In this document: positions 41,864-51,098 of the stretch, piece by piece
Layout: each line of letters starts with the position of its first letter
Numbering within the stretch: position 1 is the stretch's first letter
From: Microbacterium hominis
GTDB taxonomy: Bacteria > Actinomycetota > Actinomycetes > Actinomycetales > Microbacteriaceae
NCBI RefSeq assembly: GCF_013282805.1
Contig: NZ_CP054038.1
Span: forward strand, 1,612,001 to 1,676,000
Direction: 5' to 3'
DNA length: 64,000 bases
Position numbers and translations under genes: made by a program
The notes under the pieces: generated by a model
What the model was told of the DNA's origin: nothing
Database searches by the model: none
What the model saw: only the letters and a program-made list of their open reading frames with translations

Positions 41864-42307
41864 ATGTCTGGGGGAGCAGCCCGCGTTCGCGGTGCCGTCG
41901 CGGCGGCACTCGTCGCGTTCGTGCTGCTGCTGGCCGGCGATGTCGTCGAGACCGACCGGCGGGGAGAGTCCTCGCCCACGACCACGCTGTCGGCGGACCA
42001 GGCAGTGTGGGTGGCCGATGACGTCACCGATGACGGGCTCGTCTGGCTGAGTCCGGTCGATGACCCTCTCGTCGCCTTCTTCGCCGCCCTCACCCTCCTC
42101 ATCGGCGTCGTCTCCCGAGTGGCCGGCTCTCCGGCCGCGGCGCGGGCGCCGCCCGTCCCCGGTCGGCGGCCGGGCTTCGGTCGCGGGGATGTGGGGTCGA
42201 TTCCGGACCTCGCCGCGTCGCGCGGTGAAGGGATCATGCAGCGCGCGGTGAAACGGACCGCAGGCAATTCTGTGTATTTGCTTGAAGTTCGCCAACGGGT
42301 GGAGTAG
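41864..42307 (+). CDS. Small two-helix membrane protein
   Basis: 147 residues with hydrophobic stretches at about 9-25 and 65-85, separated by a polar exterior loop, and a basic C-terminus. No family recognised. It follows the MMPL gene by 33 bp and may be co-transcribed. Confidence 0.5.
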   Translation: MSGGAARVRGAVAAALVAFVLLLAGDVVETDRRGESSPTTTLSADQAVWVADDVTDDGLVWLSPVDDPLVAFFAALTLLIGVVSRVAGSPAAARAPPVPGRRPGFGRGDVGSIPDLAASRGEGIMQRAVKRTAGNSVYLLEVRQRVE

Positions 42308-42402
42308 AAACACTCGTGTAGCCGGCCGCCCACCGGTTACCGGACGGCGATCAAAACTGGGGAACGTCGCCCGTCAACTGGGGAAATGGTGCTCGCACCG
42401 GC

Positions 42403-45400
42403 ATGGAGGCCGTTGCCGTGGACGCTCACGCAACCGATCCGACTGTCCGTACGCCGTGGGGAAGGGCCGCCGTCGCGGTCCTGGCCGCCGCGGCCATGAT
42501 CATTACGATGCTGATGGCATCGCCACCACCACCGGCGATAGCCGCGACAGATGACGATCCCTCTTTCGTCCTCACGCAGAACGACCTCGAATTCATCCTC
42601 CGCAACATCCAGATCTCCGAGGCCCACGCTGCCGATGTCCTGGATCCCTCGAACTACGAACTCCTCTGCGATCTCCCCGACGATCTCGCGCAGAACTGCG
42701 TGAACGACGCAGCCCGCCCCGCGGGCGTGCGCACCGTCGACGGATCGTTCAACAACCTCCTCATCGATCAGTCCGAATTCGGAGCCGCCGACAACGTGTT
42801 CCCGCGTCTGCTGGGAACCGAGTGGCGCCAGGCCGACCCGGAGGTGCTCGATCTGGGCTTCGAGGCGAACGCACCCGGCATCAGCGATGCCTGCGACCCC
42901 GGCACGACCTGCTACGAGCAGATCGAGGGCAACGTCTACGACGCCCACCCTCGGCAGATCAGCAACCTGATCGTCGACCAGACGACGGACAACCCGGCGA
43001 TCGTGAACCAGCTCGACGCTGGGACCGCCATCCCGGTTCCCGGCACCAACCGGGTGATCATCCCCAACAGCGCCCCCGACGAGGCCCTCTCCGCCCCGTT
43101 CAACACGTTCCTGGGCTTCTTCGGCCAGTTCTTCGACCACGGCCTCGACCTGGTCCGCAAGGGCGGCAACGGCACCCTGATCGTCCCGCTCGATGAGGAC
43201 GACCCGCTGTTCTGCACGCCCGAGGGCGTTCGCGTCGACGGCATCGACTGCGACCCGGACACGTACTCGAACTTCCTCACGCTCTCCCGCGCGACGCGCT
43301 TCGAGGACTCGACCGAGCACACGAACCTGACGTCGCCGTTCATCGACCAGAACCAGACGTACGCGTCGGTGCCCTCTCACCAGGTGTTCCTGCGCGAGTA
43401 CGAGCTCGTCGACGGAGTCCCGGCAGCGACCGGCCGGCTCATCGAGGGCGTCAACGGCGGAATGTCGAAGTGGCGCGACCTCAAGAACCAGGCGCGCGAC
43501 ATCCTCGGCATCAACCTGACCGACGCCGACCTCCTCGATGTTCCGCAGATCGCGGTCGACCCCTACGGTAACTTCATCCCGGGGGCGAACGGCTACCCGC
43601 AGTACGTCGTCGAAGGCGGCGGACTCGTCTCGGCCGCCCCGGGCGGCGTCGACGTGCCAGACAACGTGCTCGGCACCGGTCACGGCTTCCTCGACGACAT
43701 CGCGCACGGCGCGACGCCGGTCATCGACGACGACGGGAACCTGGTGCCGCGGTTCGACGAGAACGGCGACCCGATCCTCGACGAGAACGGCGAGCCGGTC
43801 CTCACCGGTTACGACAATGCGATCCTCAACGAGCACTTCATGGCCGGTGACGGTCGCGTGAACGAGAACATCGGCCTCACCGCGGTGCACCACGTGTTCC
43901 ACTCCGAGCACAACCGCATGGCCGGTCAGATCGAGGACGTGCTGAACGGGCTGCGTCCCGAGCTCGAGGCGCAGGACTCCGACGAGCGCGGCGGCATCGC
44001 CGAGTTCGCGAAGGCCTTCCGCGGCGAGCCGCACAGCTACGCGTCGGACAAGGCGGGAGAAGACCTTCCCGGGTACTTCCCGGCGGGAGGAGACCCGGCG
44101 TCGCTCCCGGACGGCTGGAACGCCGATGACTGGAGCTACCACGAGCGTCTGTTCCAGGCGGCGAAGTTCGCCACGGAGATGCAGTACCAGCACCTGGTGT
44201 TCGAGGAGTTCGGTCGCAAGATCGCGCCGCAGATCGATCCGATCGTCGGCAACGAGAACTCCTACAACGCCGCGGTCGATGCATCGATCACCGCTGAGTT
44301 CGCCCACGTCGTCTACCGCTTCGGCCACTCGCTGATGACCGAGGAGATCGGTCGCGAAGCGGTCGAGGGCGGCGCGCCGATGGAAGATGTGCCGCTGCTC
44401 ACCGGCTTCCTCAACCCGGAGCTGTTCGATGAGAACGGAACGCTCAGCCCGGACGAGGCGGCAGGATCCCTCATCAACGGCATGACCGGTCGGGTCGGCA
44501 GCCAGATCGACGAGCACGTCGTCGATGTGCTGCGCAACAACCTCCTGGGTCTGCCGCTCGATCTGCCCACGATGAACCTCCTGCGCGGACGCGACACCGG
44601 TGTGCCGGGTCTGCAGGAAGCTCGCGCGACGTTCTTCGGGGCGACCGGCGATCCGGCTCTCCGTCCGTACACGAGCTGGGACGACTTCGGCCGCAACACC
44701 AAGAACGGAGACAACTTCGGTCGCGGTGGCGAGCGTGCGTCGCTGGTCAACTTCATCGCCGCCTACGGCACGCACCCCACGGTGCAGGCCGCGACGACGA
44801 TCGATGAGAAGCGCGAGGCGGCATCGCTGCTGGTCAACGGTGCACCGGCCGGCCAGGAGTTCACGGTGCGTCTGGCAGGCACCGATCGCTTCCAGACGGC
44901 CGCGACGGTGAGCCAGCGCTCCTTCCCGGACGGAGGACCTGTCCCCGTCGCCTACATCACGAACGGCATGAACTTCCCCGACGGTCTGGCCGGCGGTGCC
45001 GCCGCTCGTGCGGAAGGCGGTCCGCTGCTGCTCGCGACGCACAGCGTCGACGGTGAGATCCCGTCGGCCACAGCGGCCGAGCTCGCGCGGCTGCAGCCTG
45101 AGCGCATCGTGATCCTCGGCGGCACCGGGGCGATCAGCGCCGAGACACAGGCAGTTCTCACGAACTACGCGACGAGCGGAGTGGTTGAGCGTCTGGGTGG
45201 AGCGACCCGCTTCGAGACCGCCGTGGCGATCAGTCAGCAGTTCGCGAACCCGGGTGTCGAGCGTGTGTTCGTCGCCAACGGCTTCAACTTCCCCGACGCC
45301 CTTTCGGCAGCGGCGGTTGCAGCCCGCGACGGATCACCGATCCTGCTGACGGCTCCGGACGCACTCGATGGAGCGACGCTCGCCGAGATCGACCGGCTCG

Positions 45401-47886
45401 ACCCGACGGAGATCGTTCTGCTCGGGGGTACCGGCGTCGTCGGCCCCAACGTCGAGTCGCAGGTCACAGGCCTCGCGCCGACAGTGACGCGCATCGGTGG
45501 CGCAGACCGGTTCATCACCTCGGCGCTCATCAGCGAGACGTACTTCCCGGATGGAGCCGCGTCTGCGTTCATCACGACTGGGTTCAACTTCCCCGATGCG
45601 CTTGCTGCTGGCCCCGCTGCGGGTCTCGCAGGGGCCCCGATCCTGGTGAGCTTCCCGACCGTGATCCCGGGCGTAGTGATGACCGAGCTCGACCGGCTCA
45701 ACCCCTCGCAGATCGCGGTGGTCGGCCTGCTGGGTGCTGTGTCGCTCGCTGCGGAGCAGCAGCTCCAGGTGTTCGCTCCGGCTCCCGTCGAAGCCCCCGC
45801 AGACCGACTGGACTTCCTGTTCAGCACGGGTGCCTGGGCCGGGCAGGAGACGGGCCTCGGCGACGTCGACTTCTGGATGGGCGGACTCGCGGAGCGGCTC
45901 GATCCGTTCGGCGGCATGCTGGGGTCGACGTTCAACTACGTGTTCGAGACGCAGCTCGAGAAGCTCCAGTTCGGTGACCGGTTCTACTACCTGTTCCGCA
46001 ACCAGGGCGAGCAGCTGTTCGCGGCGCTGGAGGGCAACACCTTCAGCGACCTCATCCAGAGGAACACGGACGCGTCCAACCTGCCGGCCGACATCTTCGC
46101 CCTGCAGGACCCGATCGTCGACATCGACGAGCAGGCTGCGCTTCCCGCCGGTGAGCGGGAGCCGGGGCTGAGCCTCATCAACGGGCAGTGGCGGTGGCAG
46201 ACCGACGCGCACGTCGAGATGCACGGCACCGCGGGCGATGACAACCTGCGCGGCGATGAGGGTGACGACAGCATCTGGGGTTACGACGGCAACGACCGGA
46301 TCGAAGGCGGATCCGGAAACGACGCCCTCGTCGGCGGCCTGGGTGACGACATCCTGACCGACTCCTTCGGTGACGACAACATCAAGGGAAAGCAGGGCAA
46401 CGACGCGATCAACACGGGTTCGGGCATCGACCTCGCGATCGGCGGTCTCGGTGACGACTTCATGGTCGACGGCGGTGGAGAGGCTTCGACCTACTTCGCC
46501 GGCATCGGAGATGACATCATCCTCGGCACGACCGGCCGGATCACCGTCTTCGGCGGCGAGTTCGACGACTGGCTCGAGGGCGGCGGCCACGCCGACCTCC
46601 TCCAGGGCGACAACGGCGATCAGTTCCAGAACGACACGCTCGGCGGCAATGACGTCGTGCTCGGTCGCCTCGGAAACGACGACGTGGAGGGCGAGGGCGG
46701 CGACGACATCATCGTCGGCACCCAGGTCGGCACGAACCGCCACCTCGGCGGTCTCGGATGGGACTGGCTGACCTACTACGGTCAGACCGCGAACGTCACC
46801 GCCGACATGGCCTTCACCCGCCTGTTCGAGCCGAACAACCCGCTGCGCTCGCGCTACGAGCAGCTCGAGGCCCTCTCGGGCGGGTCGGGCAACGACACGC
46901 TGCGCGGGCCGCTCGTCGCCCAGGAGTTCGCGCCGAACGAACTGCCGCACACGCAGGCGACCGAGGCGTCCCTCCAGCTGGTGGACGGCCTGGTCGAGAT
47001 GCTGCGGCCGACGGTCGACGGAGTCCCGCAGGACTTCTCGACGCCGTTCATGCGAGGCACCGACCCGACCGACATCGTGGGCATGAGCCTGCCGATCATC
47101 GGCGGACCGGGCAACGACCTCATCGAGGGTCGCGGCGGCGATGACTACATCGACGGCGACGCGATGCTCCGGGTGCGGCTGACCGCCGGCGGGAACTTCT
47201 TCGACAGTGCAGCCCAGCTGCGTGCCGCAGTGTTCGCCGGCCAGCTCAACCCCGGCGACATCGACATCGCCCGCGACATCGTGGTCGATCCGAACGCGGC
47301 GACGGCGATCGACACCGCGATGTACGTCGGATCGGTTGCCGACTACCTCGTCGAGCCGATCGGATCGCTCACCTCGGGCTACACCCGGGTGACGCACACC
47401 GCGGCGACCACGCCGGCCAACAACACCGGTACGGATGTGCTGCACGGCATCGAGCGGATCCAGTTCGCCGACGCCTGCATCCAGATCACGGCCGGCGGCG
47501 ACTGGGTCAACTGCAACAACCAGGTCGTGGCGGTCGTCATGGACAGCACCGACCCGGTCGAGGGAACCCCGGTGACCGCGCAGCTGTTCCAGTCGACGTC
47601 CCTCGGGGTCGCAACGGCCACGCCGTTCGACACCACCGGCGTCACCAACCTCCGCTTCACGTGGTGGGGTGGCGACGGCGAGGCGCCGAACGCGATCACG
47701 GACTGGCAGCCGCTCATCAACCCGCTGGGCTCGTCGTCTCCGACGTACGTCCCCGACGCGGACTCGGTGGACCTCTACCTCCGGGTCGTGGTGAGTCTCG
47801 TAGGCGCCGACAGCGTCTACCGACAGGCCGCATCTCCGATCTCGGACACCCCGGTGCTCGGGACGGTGACGCCGCCGGAGCCGTAG
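42403..47886 (+). CDS. Giant secreted haem peroxidase with inserted cell-wall-binding repeats and RTX repeats
   Basis: 1827 residues. Signal peptide (about 1-48, cleavage after PPAIA). The animal-type haem peroxidase domain starts near 90: distal His246 in FGQFFDHGLDL, HNRMA, proximal His642 in YRFGHSLMTEE. At 817-1130 three CW_binding_2 repeats (starting R823, R930, R1030; RLxGxxRFxTA pattern) interrupt it. The peroxidase then resumes with APADRLDF and DVDFWMGGLAERLDPFGG. RTX Ca2+-binding nonapeptides run at about 1277-1470 (GGxGxD type), with an Ig-like C-terminus. It probably acts on the cell surface, oxidising halides or phenols; the substrate is unknown. Confidence 0.9.
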   Translation: MEAVAVDAHATDPTVRTPWGRAAVAVLAAAAMIITMLMASPPPPAIAATDDDPSFVLTQNDLEFILRNIQISEAHAADVLDPSNYELLCDLPDDLAQNCVNDAARPAGVRTVDGSFNNLLIDQSEFGAADNVFPRLLGTEWRQADPEVLDLGFEANAPGISDACDPGTTCYEQIEGNVYDAHPRQISNLIVDQTTDNPAIVNQLDAGTAIPVPGTNRVIIPNSAPDEALSAPFNTFLGFFGQFFDHGLDLVRKGGNGTLIVPLDEDDPLFCTPEGVRVDGIDCDPDTYSNFLTLSRATRFEDSTEHTNLTSPFIDQNQTYASVPSHQVFLREYELVDGVPAATGRLIEGVNGGMSKWRDLKNQARDILGINLTDADLLDVPQIAVDPYGNFIPGANGYPQYVVEGGGLVSAAPGGVDVPDNVLGTGHGFLDDIAHGATPVIDDDGNLVPRFDENGDPILDENGEPVLTGYDNAILNEHFMAGDGRVNENIGLTAVHHVFHSEHNRMAGQIEDVLNGLRPELEAQDSDERGGIAEFAKAFRGEPHSYASDKAGEDLPGYFPAGGDPASLPDGWNADDWSYHERLFQAAKFATEMQYQHLVFEEFGRKIAPQIDPIVGNENSYNAAVDASITAEFAHVVYRFGHSLMTEEIGREAVEGGAPMEDVPLLTGFLNPELFDENGTLSPDEAAGSLINGMTGRVGSQIDEHVVDVLRNNLLGLPLDLPTMNLLRGRDTGVPGLQEARATFFGATGDPALRPYTSWDDFGRNTKNGDNFGRGGERASLVNFIAAYGTHPTVQAATTIDEKREAASLLVNGAPAGQEFTVRLAGTDRFQTAATVSQRSFPDGGPVPVAYITNGMNFPDGLAGGAAARAEGGPLLLATHSVDGEIPSATAAELARLQPERIVILGGTGAISAETQAVLTNYATSGVVERLGGATRFETAVAISQQFANPGVERVFVANGFNFPDALSAAAVAARDGSPILLTAPDALDGATLAEIDRLDPTEIVLLGGTGVVGPNVESQVTGLAPTVTRIGGADRFITSALISETYFPDGAASAFITTGFNFPDALAAGPAAGLAGAPILVSFPTVIPGVVMTELDRLNPSQIAVVGLLGAVSLAAEQQLQVFAPAPVEAPADRLDFLFSTGAWAGQETGLGDVDFWMGGLAERLDPFGGMLGSTFNYVFETQLEKLQFGDRFYYLFRNQGEQLFAALEGNTFSDLIQRNTDASNLPADIFALQDPIVDIDEQAALPAGEREPGLSLINGQWRWQTDAHVEMHGTAGDDNLRGDEGDDSIWGYDGNDRIEGGSGNDALVGGLGDDILTDSFGDDNIKGKQGNDAINTGSGIDLAIGGLGDDFMVDGGGEASTYFAGIGDDIILGTTGRITVFGGEFDDWLEGGGHADLLQGDNGDQFQNDTLGGNDVVLGRLGNDDVEGEGGDDIIVGTQVGTNRHLGGLGWDWLTYYGQTANVTADMAFTRLFEPNNPLRSRYEQLEALSGGSGNDTLRGPLVAQEFAPNELPHTQATEASLQLVDGLVEMLRPTVDGVPQDFSTPFMRGTDPTDIVGMSLPIIGGPGNDLIEGRGGDDYIDGDAMLRVRLTAGGNFFDSAAQLRAAVFAGQLNPGDIDIARDIVVDPNAATAIDTAMYVGSVADYLVEPIGSLTSGYTRVTHTAATTPANNTGTDVLHGIERIQFADACIQITAGGDWVNCNNQVVAVVMDSTDPVEGTPVTAQLFQSTSLGVATATPFDTTGVTNLRFTWWGGDGEAPNAITDWQPLINPLGSSSPTYVPDADSVDLYLRVVVSLVGADSVYRQAASPISDTPVLGTVTPPEP

Positions 47887-47899
47887 ACCGGTGATGACA

Positions 47900-47929
47900 G
47901 GCGGGCCCGGGAGCAGTCCCGGGCCCGCC
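47900..47929 (+). terminator. Hairpin after the peroxidase gene
   Basis: A perfect 13-bp stem (GGCGGGCCCGGGA with TCCCGGGCCCGCC) and a 4-nt loop lie 14 bp after the stop. The following sequence has no T-run. Confidence 0.7.
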
Positions 47930-48186
47930 TCACACCCAAAGCTCCACAGCGCAACTCAGAGCCACCCCGTTGGCACATCGTCGAGAGGAGACGCAGCGAC
48001 ATCAGTCACCGCACGCGCCCCCAACGTAGGCGGTGCCGCATCGGAGCACGCGGGGGAGAGGGGCGACCGCAGACGTCGATTCGTCGAACGGTCGCCGTGC
48101 GACCCGCTCCCGCAGGCTCTGGGCACGTCGCGTGGGATGCCCACCCCACCGGCAGGACCCCGCGATGTGTCAACGGGGCTTCACGA

Positions 48187-48224
48187 CAACGGAGGGCCGG
48201 ATCATCAGATCCGGCCCTCCGTTG
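48187..48224. terminator. Bidirectional hairpin before the lipoprotein gene's 3' end
   Basis: A 17-bp perfect stem (CAACGGAGGGCCGGATC) with loop ATCA. It lies 19 bp past the stop of the reverse-strand gene at 48243, so it mainly ends that transcript. With the hairpin at 47900 it occupies the 356-bp gap (47887-48242), in which I see no gene. Confidence 0.75.
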
Positions 48225-48242
48225 GTGCGCCGGCACGAGAGG

Positions 48243-48839
48243 TCAGCCGCGGGGCCAGTCGATGAGCACCAGGCCCTGCTTGGTATCGGCGAAGGTGACC
48301 ACGCCGTCGCCGAACAGGTAGGTCATGCCGTACCCGTCGTCGTCGGTGGCGATCGTCGTCTGCGAGTTCTCGGTGATGTACACGCCCGATGAGCCGTCCT
48401 CGCGCTGCCACCCCTGCGCGATGAGCTGGTCCTGGGCCGACTCGGCCTCCTCGGCGCTGATCGGACCCCAGCCGAACATCTGCAGGTGGTCTCCCGCGGG
48501 GCCCTCGAAGTCGGCCCAGACGCACTGGATGCCGTCGGTGAGCTCGAGATCGCCGATGTAGAACGGGTCCTCGCGCACCGTCCAGCCGATCTCCTCGAAG
48601 TCGGCGACGAGCGACGCGGAGATCAGGGTCTCGCAGGTGGGGGCGTCGCCGGGCTCCGGCTGCTCGTCGGCGGGCTCGAGCGTGGCCTCCGGTGCGGGCG
48701 CCTCCGTCTCGGTGGTGACGGTCGTGGGCTCGGTGTCGGGCTGGGATTCGGGTGCGGCGGCTCCGGCGCAGGAGGCGAGGAGGAGCGTCGCCGCGACGAG
48801 GCCGATCGGCGCGAGAACGCGCGGGTGAAGACGGGGCAT
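48243..48839 (-). CDS. Lipoprotein of unknown function, paralogue of the protein at 32904
   Basis: 198 residues. Signal with lipobox LLLASC, a Thr/Glu/Pro-rich stalk (about 30-65), then a domain of about 130 residues with two Cys (in APTCETL and GIQCVW). The same domain is in the protein at 32904-33518. It would be anchored to the outer face of the membrane. ATG at 48839. Confidence 0.78.
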   Translation of the reverse strand: MPRLHPRVLAPIGLVAATLLLASCAGAAAPESQPDTEPTTVTTETEAPAPEATLEPADEQPEPGDAPTCETLISASLVADFEEIGWTVREDPFYIGDLELTDGIQCVWADFEGPAGDHLQMFGWGPISAEEAESAQDQLIAQGWQREDGSSGVYITENSQTTIATDDDGYGMTYLFGDGVVTFADTKQGLVLIDWPRG

Positions 48840-48861
48840 GGGGGGACTCCGTGTCGGGGAT

Positions 48862-49695
48862 TCAGGTTCGGGTGGAGTGGAGCAGGTGCAGGAAAGTCTG
48901 GTGCAGAATGCCGTTGGTCGCGAGCGCGGAACGGTCCGAGAGCGTGTCGTCGCCGTCGAACGAGGTGAAGCGGCCACCGGCCTCGTGCACGATCGGCACG
49001 TGCGCGGCGATGTCGTACTCCTTGACACCGAACTCGGCGACGAACTCGAGCCGCCCCTCGGCCAGCAGCATGTACGGCCATGCATCGCCGTAGCCGCGGT
49101 CACGCCAGACAGCGCGGGTGAGCCTCAGCAGGTCGTCGGCGCGACCGACGTCGTCCCACTGCTGGACGCTCTGGAAGCTGACGCTGGCGCTCTCCAGCGA
49201 TGCGACGTCCGAGACCCGGAGCCGAGCCGATCCGCCATCGGGCGTATTCGTCCACGCGCCCTGGCCCGTCGCCGCCCACCACCGCCGACCGATCGCGGGC
49301 TGGCTGACGACGCCCACGCGGGGAACGCCGTCGATGACCAGCGCGATGAGCGTCGCCCACATCGGAATGCCCTTGAGGTAGTTCGCCGTGCCGTCGATGG
49401 GGTCGATGATCCATTGGCGTCGCGAGGCGCCCGAGACGCCGAGCTCCTCGCCGAACACGGCATCGTCGGGGCGGTCTTTTTCGAGCAGACCGCGGATCGC
49501 CCGTTCCGTCGCAAGGTCGGCTTCGGTGACGTGCGAGGCGTCGGGCTTCAGCGAGACCTCCAGGTCGGCCGCGTCGAAGCGGTTCATCGATGCCCGATCC
49601 GCCGCGTCAGCGAGGCGCAGCGCCAGCGCCAGATCCTCCGAGAGATCGCCGGGGAACGGCGTGTCGTAGGCGCCGGTCGGGTGGGGGGAACTCAC
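48862..49695 (-). CDS. hisN: Inositol monophosphatase family phosphatase, probably histidinol-phosphatase
   Basis: 277 residues. The Mg2+ sites are visible: VFGEELG (Glu), WIIDPIDGTANYLKG (DPIDGT motif) and VKEYDIAAHVPIVHEAGG. The actinobacterial HisN subgroup shares this length and the KPDASHVTEADLATERAI start. It is also possibly a general sugar or inositol phosphatase. GTG 49695 chosen over the longer TTG at 49704. Confidence 0.85.
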   Translation of the reverse strand: MSSPHPTGAYDTPFPGDLSEDLALALRLADAADRASMNRFDAADLEVSLKPDASHVTEADLATERAIRGLLEKDRPDDAVFGEELGVSGASRRQWIIDPIDGTANYLKGIPMWATLIALVIDGVPRVGVVSQPAIGRRWWAATGQGAWTNTPDGGSARLRVSDVASLESASVSFQSVQQWDDVGRADDLLRLTRAVWRDRGYGDAWPYMLLAEGRLEFVAEFGVKEYDIAAHVPIVHEAGGRFTSFDGDDTLSDRSALATNGILHQTFLHLLHSTRT

Positions 49696-49790
49696 GAGTA
49701 TCAAGGATACGTGGCCGGACCCGGCCTCGATTTCGCGATACTCAATCGTGATGCTAATGTTGATCCTCGGTTCGCCACGTTGCGAACTGA

Positions 49791-49863
49791 GCGCCTCTAG
49801 CTCAATCGGCAGAGCAACTGACTCTTAATCAGTGGGTTCAGGGTTCAAGTCCCTGGGGGCGCA
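49791..49863 (+). tRNA. tRNA-Lys (anticodon CTT)
   Basis: This 73-nt cloverleaf has acceptor GCGCCTC with GGGGCGC, D arm AGCTCAATCGGCAGAGCA, anticodon loop CTCTTAA (CTT) and T loop GGGTTCAAGTCCC. CCA is not encoded. Confidence 0.96.
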
Positions 49864-49870
49864 CAGCCAC

Positions 49871-49900
49871 CGAAAGGGCTCCGGAAACGGAGCCCTTTCG
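49871..49900 (+). terminator. Terminator after tRNA-Lys
   Basis: CGAAAGGGCTCCG and CGGAGCCCTTTCG form a 13-bp stem with a GAAA tetraloop, followed by CCTTTCTC. Confidence 0.8.
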
Positions 49901-49938
49901 CCTTTCTCGCTCCCGCTCAGGCCCGCCGAGCGGGCCGA

Positions 49939-50907
49939 TCACTGCGCGGCATCCCACCAGGAGAGCACCCGCGTGGCGAACAGCGTCAGCCAGCGCGAGG
50001 GTTCGCCCTCGGCGACGTCGACATCGAACCACGTGCGCCCCGCGAGCGGGGCGGACTGCAGCCACCGACCGTCCTCCCGCCGTGCGGCCCGCACGACTTC
50101 GATCGCCTCCGCGAGCCGCGGATCGGGGGGTGTGTCGTCGGCGAGGGAAGCGGCGCGGAAGTAGTCCAGCGCCGCCAGCGCGCTGTACCGGTGGCGGTTC
50201 GGGTACACGAATCGGGTGACGAAGTCGCCGACCGGCTCGCCCGTCGAGGCGCGGTACATCAGCCGACGTGTGAGCAGGTACTCCTCGCCGCTGCGCCGTG
50301 CGTCGCGCAGGCCGGGGTCGCCGGTGAGCTGCTCGTACGCGAGCATCCCGCGCAGCGCGTTGAGCGTGGAGTGGAACGAGGAGCGCACCGAATCGCCCTC
50401 CTCGGCCTCGCAGTTCCAGCCGCCGTCGGCCAGCCGATGAGCCGGGAACCACGCCGCGAGGTCGGTGACGTCCGCACCGAGCCAGGCGCCCGCCGCGAGC
50501 GTGTACGAGTTGATGCACACATCGACCTCGCCGCCCCAGTAGGGGAGATCGTCGTAGTCCCATCGACTGTTCACCGCGAGCCTGCGGGCGGTGTCCGTGA
50601 GCGCGGCCGCGTCGAGCCCCCACTCTCGCAGGTCCTTGAGCACCCACGTCGTCGCGATCCACGGCTGGCCAGGCTGTTGCGGCTCATCGCTGTCGAAGAA
50701 GCCGGCGGGGAAGAAGGAACCCCCGGCCCACTGGCCGTCGGCGTCCTGCAGCGCAAGCAGCCGCGCACCGAAGCCCTCGGTGCGAACGCGTGCTCGGGTG
50801 GCTTCCCAGACCTCGGGCGGGGCGCCGAGCAGGTCGCGCTCGACCTGCCACCGCAGAGCCGGATCCGAGTCGAGGAGCCAGTCCCGCAGCGTCTCGTCGA
50901 TCGTCAT
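49939..50907 (-). CDS. Alpha/alpha-toroid (prenyltransferase/squalene-cyclase-like fold) protein
   Basis: 322 residues. It has repeats of the QDADGQW, LADGGWNCEAEEGDSVRSSFHSTLNALRGM and REDGRWLQ type, the QW-like motif pattern of terpene-cyclase toroids. The catalytic DxDD of squalene cyclases is not visible, so I do not call it a cyclase. Probably cytoplasmic; function unknown. Confidence 0.7.
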   Translation of the reverse strand: MTIDETLRDWLLDSDPALRWQVERDLLGAPPEVWEATRARVRTEGFGARLLALQDADGQWAGGSFFPAGFFDSDEPQQPGQPWIATTWVLKDLREWGLDAAALTDTARRLAVNSRWDYDDLPYWGGEVDVCINSYTLAAGAWLGADVTDLAAWFPAHRLADGGWNCEAEEGDSVRSSFHSTLNALRGMLAYEQLTGDPGLRDARRSGEEYLLTRRLMYRASTGEPVGDFVTRFVYPNRHRYSALAALDYFRAASLADDTPPDPRLAEAIEVVRAARREDGRWLQSAPLAGRTWFDVDVAEGEPSRWLTLFATRVLSWWDAAQ

Positions 50908-50997
50908 ACCCGCACGCTACCGACGGCCGCCGACGTTCCGGAAGCGGTCGGGCAGGTCGCGATTCGGTAACGACGCCCGGCGAACACCGTGCTCAAC

Positions 50998-51027
50998 TTG
51001 ACGGCGACGCGCTCCCGTTCTTAGATT
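50998..51027 (+). promoter_or_regulatory. Sigma-70-like promoter of the liv-type operon
   Basis: TTGACG, an 18-nt spacer and TAGATT form the clearest -35/-10 pair in the window. The ATG of the binding protein is 72 bp further on. Confidence 0.65.
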
Positions 51028-51033
51028 GCAGAC

Positions 51034-51053
51034 ACCTGAATCAGTTTTCAGGT
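51034..51053. promoter_or_regulatory. Operator candidate after the liv promoter
   Basis: ACCTGAA (51034-51040) and TTCAGGT (51047-51053) form a perfect 7-bp inverted repeat with a 6-bp spacer right at the predicted transcription start. A TetR-type repressor, possibly the one encoded at 57403, could bind it. Confidence 0.5.
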
Positions 51054-51098
51054 AGCCCTCCCGGGCACCACCCCCTTCCAATGGTGAAAGGCACGCAC

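Noticed and set aside
38993..42313. 1106-residue reverse open frame
   Set aside because: Only 39532-38993 is real (YaeQ). The rest is antisense to the MMPL gene and the following small gene.
42337..45042. 901-residue reverse frame under the peroxidase gene
   Set aside because: Antisense shadow; the forward frame has a signal peptide and recognised domains.
46228..46720. DNA-level repeat array within the peroxidase gene
   Set aside because: The periodicity comes from RTX nonapeptide codons in the protein, not from CRISPR or non-coding repeats. No CRISPR array was seen anywhere in the window.
45334..47445. 703-residue reverse frame under the peroxidase RTX region
   Set aside because: Composition is explained by the complement of Asp/Gly-rich repeats.
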